Notes: generated by a model not told the origin, from the sequence alone. A stretch of 13,653 nucleotides of DNA from Alphaproteobacteria bacterium (GCA_017964865.1 JAGCRE010000084.1:1-13653); one strand, 5' to 3'; counted from the stretch's first letter, positions 6,979-12,674 are shown. Translations and numbers: made by a program.

Positions 6979-8232
6979 ATGTTTTCAAAACTTGAAAGAA
7001 AAGTTGCATTTAGATATTTACGTATGAAAAAACGCGGATTTGGTTCTGTGGTTTCATGGGTATCGTTAATTGGTATTATGCTGGGGGTTGCGACATTGAT
7101 TGTCGTGATGTCGGTTATGGGCGGATTCCACGATACGTTGTTATCACGTATTGTTGGTATGAACGGTCATGTTGTTGTATATCACCAAGATGGTGCGATA
7201 AAAGACTATGATTTCTTGATTGAAAAAATACAGCAAAATAAAATCGACAATTCTTATACTACATCAATCGTTCCAATTGCCGAAGGCCAGGTTATGGCAA
7301 CTGCCAATGGAAACAATACTGGGGCAATGGTGCGTGGTATTCGTATGTCAGATTTGGCGGCCAAGGCGGGTATGGGAACACGTATGTATGGAAAACCGCT
7401 GGACAGAATTAACGATGGCGAATTGGTTGCAGGTTCATCACTTACGCGTGCATTAAATGTAACAATGGGGGATAATATATCGCTGGTATCTGCAAATGGT
7501 GCAACACCAACACCATTTGGAACAATGCCACGTATTATGTCGTATCCGGTTATGACATCGTTCTTTATGGGAATGTATGAATATGATTCTGGCTATATAT
7601 TTATGCCATTGGAAACCGCACAGAAATATTTGAATATTGGTGACGCGGTAACACATATTGATTTGTTCCTTAAAAACCCCGAAGATACAAATCGCGTGTT
7701 AAATGCCTTGGTGCGTTTGTTACCAGACGGTTTTGTTGTTCGTGATTGGCGTGATTTAAATCGTGGCTTTGTTGGGGCATTACAGGTTGAATCAAATGTC
7801 ATGTTCTTGATTCTGTTGCTGATTGTAATTGTTGCGGCATTTAATATTGTGTCATCACTGGTTATGTTGGTCAAAGATAAAAACAAAGATATTGCGGTGT
7901 TACGCACGTTTGGTGTGTCGCGGAAATCGATGATGAAGATATTTATGTTGTCCGGGACCAGTATCGGTGTTATTGGTGCGTTTTTTGGTATGATATTTGG
8001 TGTTATTATCGCAATCTATATTGAACCAATACGTCAATTCTTTCAGTGGGCAACCGGACGCGATTTGTTCCCAGCAGAATTATATTATTTGTCTGAATTG
8101 CCGTCTAAGTTGGTGTTCAGCCAGGTTGTTGGAATTGTTGTATTGGCCATCGCGTTGGCATTTTTGGCGACACTTTATCCGGCATGGAAGGCGGCAAACA
8201 CAGACCCCGTTGATGTATTACGTAACGAATAA
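6979..8232 (+). CDS. Lipoprotein-releasing ABC transporter permease LolC/LolE-type
   Basis: This is the membrane subunit of the Lol transporter, which extracts outer-membrane lipoproteins from the inner membrane and passes them to LolA. The 417-residue protein has the LolC/E layout: TM1 after the RYLRMKKR motif, a MacB-like periplasmic domain with SRIVGMNGHVVVY, and three C-terminal helices in an FtsX domain. LFPAELYYLSELPSKL and the closing YPAWKAANTDPVDVLRNE are typical. The ATG at 6979 is preferred over the GTG at 6970 because AAGGG (6966-6970) then lies at the correct distance. Only one permease gene is present, as in organisms using a single LolF-like subunit as a homodimer, though another copy could lie outside the window. 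lolD follows after 21 nt. Confidence 0.92.
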   Translation: MFSKLERKVAFRYLRMKKRGFGSVVSWVSLIGIMLGVATLIVVMSVMGGFHDTLLSRIVGMNGHVVVYHQDGAIKDYDFLIEKIQQNKIDNSYTTSIVPIAEGQVMATANGNNTGAMVRGIRMSDLAAKAGMGTRMYGKPLDRINDGELVAGSSLTRALNVTMGDNISLVSANGATPTPFGTMPRIMSYPVMTSFFMGMYEYDSGYIFMPLETAQKYLNIGDAVTHIDLFLKNPEDTNRVLNALVRLLPDGFVVRDWRDLNRGFVGALQVESNVMFLILLLIVIVAAFNIVSSLVMLVKDKNKDIAVLRTFGVSRKSMMKIFMLSGTSIGVIGAFFGMIFGVIIAIYIEPIRQFFQWATGRDLFPAELYYLSELPSKLVFSQVVGIVVLAIALAFLATLYPAWKAANTDPVDVLRNE

Positions 8233-8253
8233 ATAATAAAAGGAAAAACGACA

Positions 8254-8964
8254 ATGGCAGGTATTTTGAATTCTTTATCACGTGTAAATCGCAGCGATGT
8301 CGTTATGTCGGTGCGTGATATTAAAAAGACTTTTGTCGAAGGTGGTCAACCATTACATATCTTGCGTGGTGGTGGTTTTGATTTGCATCGTGGTGAAATA
8401 ATTGCCCTGGTTGGACCGTCGGGTTCGGGTAAGTCAACATTGTTGCAATGTGTTGGGTTGCTGGATAAACCGACATCAGGCAGTATTATTATAAGTGGTA
8501 TGCCGGTCCAGAAAATGAGTGAAGATGTTCGCACCGTTATTCGTCGTAAAAAAATTGGTTTTGTATATCAGCGGCATAATTTATTGTCGGACTTTACGGC
8601 ATTGGAAAACGTTGTTTTGCCGATGCTGGCCAATGGTATGGACGAAGAATCTGCACAAAAACGTGCGTTAAAATTATTGCGTGCGGCGGGTGTTTCGCAT
8701 CGCGTAGAACATTTGCCAGGCGAAATGTCGGGTGGTGAACAACAACGAACCGCGGTCGCACGTGCGTTGGCAAATGACCCAGAAATTTTATTGGCTGACG
8801 AACCAACGGGCAGTTTGGACCCAGCACACGCAACGGCTGTGTTTGATTTGTTGTTATCGTTGGTGCGTAAAAACGGAATGGCAATGTTGTTCGTTACACA
8901 CGATATGGGATTGGCTTCCCGGGCAGATAAAAAAATTACTATTGCAAATGGTATAGTAAAATAG
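8254..8964 (+). CDS. lolD: Lipoprotein-releasing system ATP-binding protein LolD
   Basis: LolD is the cytoplasmic ATPase that drives LolC/E. The 236-residue protein contains all ABC motifs: Walker A GPSGSGKST (54-62), Q-loop Gln106 in VYQRHNLL, the signature MSGGEQQR (158-165), Walker B ILLADEP (178-184) with catalytic Glu183, the D-loop GSLDP, and switch His216 in VTHD. The GEQQRTAVARAL stretch and the 'FTALENVVLPML' segment fit the LolD/MacB subfamily. An AAAAGGA ribosome site precedes the ATG. Its position directly after the permease fixes the assignment. The next gene starts 36 nt downstream behind GAGGAGA. Confidence 0.95.
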   Translation: MAGILNSLSRVNRSDVVMSVRDIKKTFVEGGQPLHILRGGGFDLHRGEIIALVGPSGSGKSTLLQCVGLLDKPTSGSIIISGMPVQKMSEDVRTVIRRKKIGFVYQRHNLLSDFTALENVVLPMLANGMDEESAQKRALKLLRAAGVSHRVEHLPGEMSGGEQQRTAVARALANDPEILLADEPTGSLDPAHATAVFDLLLSLVRKNGMAMLFVTHDMGLASRADKKITIANGIVK

Positions 8965-9000
8965 TTAGAATAGGACATATGGGGTACAGAGGAGAGAGAA

Positions 9001-9585
9001 ATGAAAAAGCAAACAAAATCACAAAAAACAAAGAAATCTGTGGTTGTTGCACCCGAAAAACGGGGGCATAACCGTCGTCAACGCTTTTTGGCATTTATTG
9101 CGTTGGCGGGGCTGTTTACGTGTGGTTTGTTTGTTGGAATTGCGATGCAGTCACCATCAAACGTTAATATACACAAAACAAGTATTGCAGAACCTGTGGT
9201 GGAAAATGTTGAAAGTGAAAAGGTTAATGTGGCACCAAATGATGATGTTTGTGTCCAGGTTGAACGGTTGCCGTTACGTCGTATGCCGGCAGAATCAGAC
9301 AATGTTGATGACCGTATTGATCGGGCAAAAATATATGTAAGTTTGGCAGAACGTGGTTGTATTGATAATTCGGATGCTTATGCAGAATTGGCACGACAAG
9401 AACTAGAAATCGCACGTGCAATAGATGATGATAATTTTGATCATGACGAAACAATCGATGTGGTTGAAACATATAAACGTCTGCATATGCAGGAAGCAGC
9501 CGAAGAAATTTTTGAAAAGGCAAAAAAGTTAACAGATCCAGCAATCGAATTTATAATCCAGGTTGAAAAAATTATTAACGAATAA
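9001..9585 (+). CDS. Hypothetical single-pass inner-membrane protein, 194 aa
   Basis: I do not recognise this family. The N-terminus is strongly basic (about residues 1-28, many Lys/Arg) and precedes one hydrophobic helix (about 29-48, LAFIALAGLFTCGLFVGIAM), which implies an N-in/C-out bitopic protein. The periplasmic part is acidic, with a linker followed by helices (DRIDRAKIYVSLAERGCI, AYAELARQELEIARAID and a C-terminal EAAEEIFEKAKKL) that could form TPR-like pairs. Two Cys (in DDVCVQ and ERGCID) could form a disulfide. A strong GAGGAGA ribosome site lies just before the ATG. Its place after lolD and before an exported Cys-rich protein suggests an envelope role. Confidence 0.75.
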   Translation: MKKQTKSQKTKKSVVVAPEKRGHNRRQRFLAFIALAGLFTCGLFVGIAMQSPSNVNIHKTSIAEPVVENVESEKVNVAPNDDVCVQVERLPLRRMPAESDNVDDRIDRAKIYVSLAERGCIDNSDAYAELARQELEIARAIDDDNFDHDETIDVVETYKRLHMQEAAEEIFEKAKKLTDPAIEFIIQVEKIINE

Positions 9586-9604
9586 AAGTTAAAGGTGCAT
9601 AACA

Positions 9605-10324
9605 ATGAAACTGCCGATATTGTTTTTATGTTTTATGACTTTGGTGACACCGGCATTTGCTGATGTTGTTGAACGCAGAACTTGTGACCAGGTCAAAGCA
9701 GAAATTGCAGAATTGTCGGCAATGGGTAATTTAAATGCGGAACAACGGGCAGAATTAAATCAATTGTTTATGCAACAGCGGTCGTATTGCAGTGTTAAAA
9801 GTAATGGTCGACGGACGGTTGCACGTAATTTACCAAGTTTTTCAACGGGTGAAGTTGCCCAGACATCAAAACTGGATGCGTTGACTGATTATTTAACGGC
9901 CAAGAAATCAAATTGTGAAAAGTTAAATGATGAAATAGCAAAATTGGGCGATGATTCAACGGTTGCCTGGATTGTCAGAGAAATGCAAAAGTATTATGAT
10001 TCCGACTGTTTGTCGATTCCGGCCGCAGATGTTGTTGCAGAAACAATTGCGGGGGCCGTTGTGTCCCAGACGGTTCAATCGGTTGGCGGTGTAACATCAA
10101 CAGCGGTTGCGGTTAACGATGTGTTTGCGGGTAAAACCGAAGAAGAAATAGCAGCAATATTTGAAGCGAATTTAGCGGCTGGTTTGTGTGGTGATGGAAC
10201 CAAGCCAAATCGTTTTGGTTGCTGTGCGGGTGAAACGTTTACAGATCTTGGAAATGCGGAATTTGCATGTTGCCCGAACAAGTTAAGTGGCGAGTGTTTT
10301 CCACCGATAACACCGATAAAATAG
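9605..10324 (+). CDS. Exported Cys-rich protein with two Cys-bounded helical repeats
   Basis: Residues 1-19 form a Sec signal peptide with a predicted AFA cleavage site before Asp20. The mature protein has two similar Cys-bounded helical segments, C27 to C62 (CDQVKAEIAELS ... QQRSYC) and C104 to C135 (CEKLNDEIAKLG ... KYYDSDC), which look like a duplicated disulfide-closed helical hairpin. After an Ala/Val-rich linker, residues 195-231 hold six Cys including two CC pairs (GLCGDGTKPNRFGCC, FACCP, GECFPP), a compact disulfide-rich end. I do not know a named family. The protein is presumably periplasmic or surface-exposed and would need a DsbA-type oxidase. An AAAGGTG ribosome site precedes it, and it is the last gene of the operon before the tRNA promoter. 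Confidence 0.78.
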   Translation: MKLPILFLCFMTLVTPAFADVVERRTCDQVKAEIAELSAMGNLNAEQRAELNQLFMQQRSYCSVKSNGRRTVARNLPSFSTGEVAQTSKLDALTDYLTAKKSNCEKLNDEIAKLGDDSTVAWIVREMQKYYDSDCLSIPAADVVAETIAGAVVSQTVQSVGGVTSTAVAVNDVFAGKTEEEIAAIFEANLAAGLCGDGTKPNRFGCCAGETFTDLGNAEFACCPNKLSGECFPPITPIK

Positions 10325-10338
10325 GGCATAATAATCGC

Positions 10339-10366
10339 TTGATTTTCTTGTCATTTGGTATATAAT
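10339..10366 (+). promoter_or_regulatory. Promoter of the tRNA-Gly/tRNA-Tyr unit
   Basis: TTGATT (10339-10344), a 16-nt spacer and a perfect TATAAT (10361-10366) lie 20 nt before the mature 5' end of tRNA-Gly. The predicted transcript starts near 10373. Confidence 0.65.
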
Positions 10367-10386
10367 CATCTGGCTTACGATTTATG

Positions 10387-10461
10387 GCGGGCATAGTACA
10401 AGGGCTAGTACGCAAGCCTTCCAAGCTTGATGTGCGGGTTCGAGTCCCGCTGCCCGCACCA
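10387..10461 (+). tRNA. tRNA-Gly (anticodon UCC)
   Basis: A complete cloverleaf can be read. The acceptor GCGGGCA (10387-10393) pairs with TGCCCGC (10451-10457). The anticodon stem CAAGC/GCTTG closes the loop CTTCCAA, with anticodon TCC at 10420-10422. The T arm is GCGGG-TTCGAGT-CCCGC. The discriminator is A10458 and CCA is encoded (10459-10461). It shares a promoter and terminator with the tRNA-Tyr that follows. Confidence 0.97.
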
Positions 10462-10505
10462 CACTTCGCCAAGGCTATGTGTGGCAGGCCATAAAAATAA
10501 GTTCT

Positions 10506-10591
10506 GGGTGCGCGCCGGAGTTGGAGAGCCGGGGCAGACTGTAAATCTGTTGGCTACGCCTGAGGTGGTCCGAATCCACCCGCACCCACCA
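10506..10591 (+). tRNA. tRNA-Tyr (anticodon GUA) with unusual C8 and C55
   Basis: This is a class II tRNA. The acceptor GGGTGCG (10506-10512) pairs with CGCACCC (10581-10587). The anticodon stem GCAGA/TCTGT closes CTGTAAA, with GTA at 10541-10543. A long variable arm follows (about 10551-10563), then the T arm GGTGG-TCCGAAT-CCACC, discriminator A10588 and encoded CCA. Two near-invariant positions differ: position 8 is C rather than U, and the T loop reads TCC so position 55 is C rather than U. The stems are otherwise intact, so it is called functional. Confidence 0.95.
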
Positions 10592-10599
10592 AAAGATAC

Positions 10600-10626
10600 A
10601 CCGCACTTCGAAAGTGCGGTTTTTCT
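10600..10626 (+). terminator. Rho-independent terminator of the tRNA unit
   Basis: A 9-bp perfect stem ACCGCACTT (10600-10608) / AAGTGCGGT (10612-10620) with a CGA loop is followed by a T-rich run (10620-10626). It starts 9 nt after the CCA of tRNA-Tyr and ends the tRNA transcript. Confidence 0.92.
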
Positions 10627-10687
10627 TTGGATTTTATACTGTTCGGGTGGTTCGAAAATAGCATATACGAAAAACGCCAATTTTTAT

Positions 10688-10700
10688 CAATCTTCGAACA
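10688..10700. repeat. 13-bp direct repeat, left copy, upstream of HEPN-like gene
   Basis: CAATCTTCGAACA here is identical to 11691-11703, exactly 1003 bp downstream. Similarity extends weakly on both sides (TTTAT before, TTAT two bases after). The pair brackets only the HEPN-like gene and its upstream region. On the minus strand this copy reads as the end of a short open frame, HNLFED then stop. Confidence 0.6.
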
Positions 10701-10792
10701 AGTTATGCTCGTTTTGAATATTGTTGCTTGCTGAATAATTTTTATTAATTATTATATACTCAAGTAAAAGTTTTTATGTAAAGGATATCGAT

Positions 10793-11629
10793 ATGCTTCA
10801 TAGACAAATTTTTGAATGGTGCCCAACCTGTCAAGACGAAGCGTCCAAAAAAGAGGAAATGCCACCTGTATATCCATATGAACAATTTAAACGAATTTCT
10901 TTGTGGAACAATGCAACAGATGAATTTCAAATAGAAGAGTTTAAGTGCCCAAAAGGGCATATTACGATTGGTATCCATCAAAATTTTCAATATGAATTTT
11001 TATTAGATATGGCATTAGAGGATTTACTTAACTGTAATTTCCGTGGGGCTTTTTTTAATTTTGCATCTGCAGAAGAACGTTTTTTCGAATTTTTCATAGA
11101 AGTAATTTGTATTAAGCATAATATTTCTTTAGAAGCCTTCAACGAAACATGGAAAATTATTGATAATTTATCTGAAAGACAATATGGTGCTTTTTCTTTT
11201 TTACATTTATTGGAATTTGGGCTTCCTCCCATTGATATCTCTCAAAAACAAATTAAAAACAGAAGAACAAACAAAAAATACACAATCAAAGCACTAAGAA
11301 ACAAAGTGATTCATCAAGGGTACAAACCAACAGCAGAAGAAACAAAATATTATGGAGAATCTGTAATTCATAATATATGGAATATTGTTGCAAAATTAAA
11401 GACTTCGCCAGACTCAATATACAAGATAACTAGAGAGAGGTTAAAACTAAAAACAGATGAAGTAAATAAGTTATATAAAAATCAAAATGTAAACATTGTG
11501 ACTATTTGTGGCGGTGGAATTTGTTCTAATTTATTTGCTAATAAACCGCAAGAAATATCTATTGATAAATTACTAGAAGAAATGAAAAATGATATCGAAA
11601 ATAACAAAAGACATTATAACCTTGATTAA
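10793..11629 (+). CDS. HEPN-like protein with N-terminal zinc-binding motif, accessory
   Basis: The 278-residue protein has an N-terminal zinc-knuckle pattern: CPTC (C10, C13) and CPKGH (C52, H56). A helical body follows, with a FRGAFFNFASAEERFFEFFIEVI helix start at about residue 83. The segment ALRNKVIHQG (167-176) matches the HEPN RNase motif Rx4-6H through R169 and H174 and is followed by a helix (EETKYYGESVIHNIW). HEPN proteins are often RNases in toxin-antitoxin, abortive-infection and other conflict systems, but a catalytic role here is inferred only. The ATG follows AAGGA (10781-10785). Base composition is clearly AT-richer than the flanking chromosomal genes. The gene stands alone, downstream of tRNA-Tyr and between 13-bp direct repeats, consistent with horizontal acquisition. 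No partner antitoxin is adjacent on the same strand. Confidence 0.75.
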   Translation: MLHRQIFEWCPTCQDEASKKEEMPPVYPYEQFKRISLWNNATDEFQIEEFKCPKGHITIGIHQNFQYEFLLDMALEDLLNCNFRGAFFNFASAEERFFEFFIEVICIKHNISLEAFNETWKIIDNLSERQYGAFSFLHLLEFGLPPIDISQKQIKNRRTNKKYTIKALRNKVIHQGYKPTAEETKYYGESVIHNIWNIVAKLKTSPDSIYKITRERLKLKTDEVNKLYKNQNVNIVTICGGGICSNLFANKPQEISIDKLLEEMKNDIENNKRHYNLD

Positions 11630-11677
11630 CAGCTTTTATTTTTATATTTCTGATACTTTTAATAATTTGAAAAAAGT

Positions 11678-11779
11678 TTATGATTTATACCAATCTTCGA
11701 ACAGCTTATTTGTCTTGTTCGCATCCACCGAGGCGATTTTTATAATTTTTTGCAATCTAATTCTATAATTTGAATTGGA
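11678..11779 (-). pseudogene. Possible remnant of a protein-coding 3' end
   Basis: An open minus-strand frame with no plausible start reads IIKIASVDANKTNKLFEDWY then Lys, Ser and stop (stop at 11678-11680). Its last part looks protein-like, and its NKLFED overlaps the right-hand 13-bp repeat. It overlaps the end of the lipoprotein gene in another frame. It may be the tail of a gene disrupted by insertion, or a chance frame; support is weak. Confidence 0.25.
11691..11703. repeat. 13-bp direct repeat, right copy, downstream of HEPN-like gene
   Basis: CAATCTTCGAACA is identical to 10688-10700. This copy is additionally part of a short inverted repeat, CGAACA (11698-11703) with TGTTCG (11716-11721). 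It lies 62 nt after the stop of the HEPN-like gene. Confidence 0.6.
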
Positions 11780-12063
11780 TTATACCCAATTTGAGACACA
11801 AAATCTGTATGAATTGCATTAACCATATCTGCAGAGTCATATTCTGCTCTAATAAAGTTTTTTAAATTTGATTTTTTAACTATTTCGTGTCTGTCAGTTA
11901 TTTGTTCTTTTACATCTGTTATTTTAAACATTGGTGAACATTGTCCATCACACAACTTTGTTTCTGTAAAAGTATGATTTTTTGTTACGATATGACAGTC
12001 GTATTCTTCAGAAGAACAAGCAATTAATGTTAATAATGGAATAAAAATAAGCAATTTTTTCAT
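11740..12063 (-). CDS. Small hypothetical lipoprotein, 107 aa, accessory region
   Basis: The signal peptide MKKLLIFIPLLTLIAC ends in lipobox LIAC, so Cys16 is the predicted lipid anchor. The mature part is ~91 residues with four further Cys (in YDCHIV, KLCDGQCSP and ELDCKK), suggesting one or two disulfides. There is no recognisable family. An AAAGGA ribosome site lies about 8 nt before the ATG, and a consensus promoter (12084-12112) lies just upstream. Base composition is AT-rich like the other genes of this region, unlike the older lipoprotein at 4827. It is the last of three minus-strand, individually promoted units. Confidence 0.8.
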   Translation of the reverse strand: MKKLLIFIPLLTLIACSSEEYDCHIVTKNHTFTETKLCDGQCSPMFKITDVKEQITDRHEIVKKSNLKNFIRAEYDSADMVNAIHTDFVSQIGYNPIQIIELDCKKL

Positions 12064-12083
12064 ATTTAATCCTTTGTAAAAAG

Positions 12084-12112
12084 ATTATATTCTTATACAG
12101 GGTTTAATTCAA
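12084..12112 (-). promoter_or_regulatory. Promoter of the 107-aa lipoprotein
   Basis: On the minus strand TTGAAT (12107-12112), a 17-nt spacer and a perfect TATAAT (12084-12089) lie 20 nt before the ATG at 12063, leaving room for the AAAGGA ribosome site. Confidence 0.7.
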
Positions 12113-12167
12113 CCTCTTTTCTTTAAACTCTTTTACCAGTTGCATTAAATCGGAAAATTTTTGCCTG

Positions 12168-12252
12168 TTTTCTGCTCGATTAATGCAAGCAGTCCCCAAC
12201 CAAAATATAAACCGACCATTTTGGTCGGTTTTTGTTATATAAAATAGCCGAA
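12168..12252. repeat. Terminator-containing repeat, copy 1
   Basis: This copy aligns with 12473-12566. It begins TTTTCTGCTCGATTAATGC, then AAGC, a CCCC-AACCAAAA segment, the hairpin core AAACCGACC...GGTCGGTTT, a TATAT-rich stretch and CCGAA. The copies share nearly all of the first 23 bases and the hairpin outer stem, and differ mainly between these blocks. The copy lies directly downstream, on the minus strand, of the 41-aa gene. Confidence 0.8.
12209..12233. terminator. Bidirectional terminator inside repeat copy 1
   Basis: A 10-bp stem AAACCGACCA (12209-12218) / TGGTCGGTTT (12222-12231) with a TTT loop is followed by T on the plus side and by a T/A-rich tract on the minus side. It would end transcription of the 41-aa gene (minus) and of any converging plus-strand RNA. 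Confidence 0.8.
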
Positions 12253-12291
12253 TCATTACGTTACTTAAGTTAATTATTGTATCATAAGTGT

Positions 12292-12417
12292 TTAAGATAA
12301 TTTGTAAGCTATCGGAATCAAAAGACCTATTATAAAAGCTAACATGTATGTTATTATTGAGATATTAGTTGATATTTTAGATAACAAAACGGATGTGTCA
12401 TCAATGTTATTTCTCAT
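12292..12417 (-). CDS. Small hydrophobic membrane peptide, 41 aa
   Basis: This 41-codon frame begins MRNNIDDTSVLLSKISTNIS and continues with a hydrophobic helix at about residues 21-38 (IITYMLAFIIGLLIPIAY), ending KLS. The ATG at 12417 has an excellent AGGAG (12424-12428) 6 nt upstream and a TTGAAA/TATAAT promoter at 12441-12470. The stop is followed about 60 nt later by a bidirectional terminator within a repeat. Promoter, ribosome site, coding frame and terminator together make it a convincing monocistronic gene. No family is recognised. Small single-helix peptides like this include type I toxins, holin-like peptides and regulators of membrane complexes; which one cannot be told from sequence. 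Confidence 0.7.
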   Translation of the reverse strand: MRNNIDDTSVLLSKISTNISIITYMLAFIIGLLIPIAYKLS

Positions 12418-12440
12418 CGGATTCTCCTTTTTATATTAGT

Positions 12441-12470
12441 ATTATATCTCATATACATAATTTATTTCAA
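12441..12470 (-). promoter_or_regulatory. Promoter of the 41-aa membrane peptide
   Basis: On the minus strand a perfect TTGAAA (12465-12470), an 18-nt spacer and a perfect TATAAT (12441-12446) lie 23 nt before the ATG at 12417. The -35 box begins 2 bp beyond the edge of repeat copy 2. Confidence 0.75.
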
Positions 12471-12472
12471 TA

Positions 12473-12566
12473 TTTTCTGCTCGATTAGTGCAAGCTGATT
12501 CCCACCAAAAATGAAAACCGACCCATTCGGGTCGGTTTTTTTGTTTCTTTATATTATACGGCCGAA
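12473..12566. repeat. Terminator-containing repeat, copy 2
   Basis: This copy begins TTTTCTGCTCGATTAGTGC, then AAGC, TGATTCCCACCAAAA, the hairpin core AAAACCGACCC...GGGTCGGTTTT, a T/A stretch and GGCCGAA. It is the counterpart of 12168-12252 in the same orientation. It overlaps the last codons of the 36-aa gene on the minus strand and contains that gene's terminator. Confidence 0.8.
12514..12542. terminator. Bidirectional terminator inside repeat copy 2
   Basis: An 11-bp perfect stem AAAACCGACCC (12514-12524) / GGGTCGGTTTT (12529-12539) with an ATTC loop is followed by a T run (12536-12542) on the plus strand and TTTTCATTTTT on the minus strand. It is the stronger of the two repeat hairpins. 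Confidence 0.9.
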
Positions 12567-12659
12567 GGCCCCGTCCAGTGCCAATGCCAATAATACCCAA
12601 AACCTAGAGCATTTAAGAACCTTTGCAAGTTTCAAAATAATAAATATAATTGTGAACAT
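12549..12659 (-). CDS. Small hydrophobic peptide, 36 aa, ending WVLLALALDGAFGRII
   Basis: This 36-codon frame starts MFTIIFIILKLAKVLKCSRF and ends WVLLALALDGAFGRII. A hydrophobic N-terminal helix is interrupted by Lys residues and followed by a second apolar stretch, giving an amphipathic, membrane-active appearance. The ATG at 12659 has AGGAG (12666-12670) with 6-nt spacing. Upstream lies a TTGAAA-17-TATAAT promoter (12698-12726) and a perfect 6-bp hairpin at the predicted transcript start. The terminator follows about 10 nt after the stop. Every expression signal is near consensus, so the gene is very likely real despite its size. No named family is assigned. The layout (strong promoter, structured 5' end, short hydrophobic product, bidirectional terminator) is what type I toxin genes show, but no antisense RNA is proven. 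Confidence 0.72.
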   Translation of the reverse strand: MFTIIFIILKLAKVLKCSRFWVLLALALDGAFGRII

Positions 12660-12674
12660 ATTCGACTCCTTTTG

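Noticed and set aside
8568..8978. Minus-strand 136-codon frame opposite lolD
   Set aside because: It is fully antisense to lolD, whose ABC motifs are all present, and shows no independent signal.
10239..10680. Minus-strand frames with GTRTRTSSLEG- and GWIRTTSGVANR-like peptides
   Set aside because: They are translations of the antisense strand of tRNA-Gly and tRNA-Tyr, a common source of spurious annotated proteins.
12104..12256. Minus-strand 50-codon frame crossing repeat copy 1, ending in a helix-like NRQKFSDLMQLVKEF
   Set aside because: It reads straight through the terminator hairpin, has no clear ribosome site, and ends in the -35 box of the next promoter. The similar frame in copy 2 (FWWESACTNRAEN) shares only the repeat-encoded part, so the match reflects nucleotide repetition.
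12473..12510. Possible tRNA or tmRNA 3' end (segment ends in CCCACCA next to a terminator)
   Set aside because: No T arm of proper geometry or pairing acceptor strand could be found upstream in either copy.
12168..12566. Possible integron attC sites or a CRISPR-like array
   Set aside because: There are only two copies about 300 bp apart, without GTTRRRY/RYYYAAC ends, regular spacers or an integrase or cas gene.
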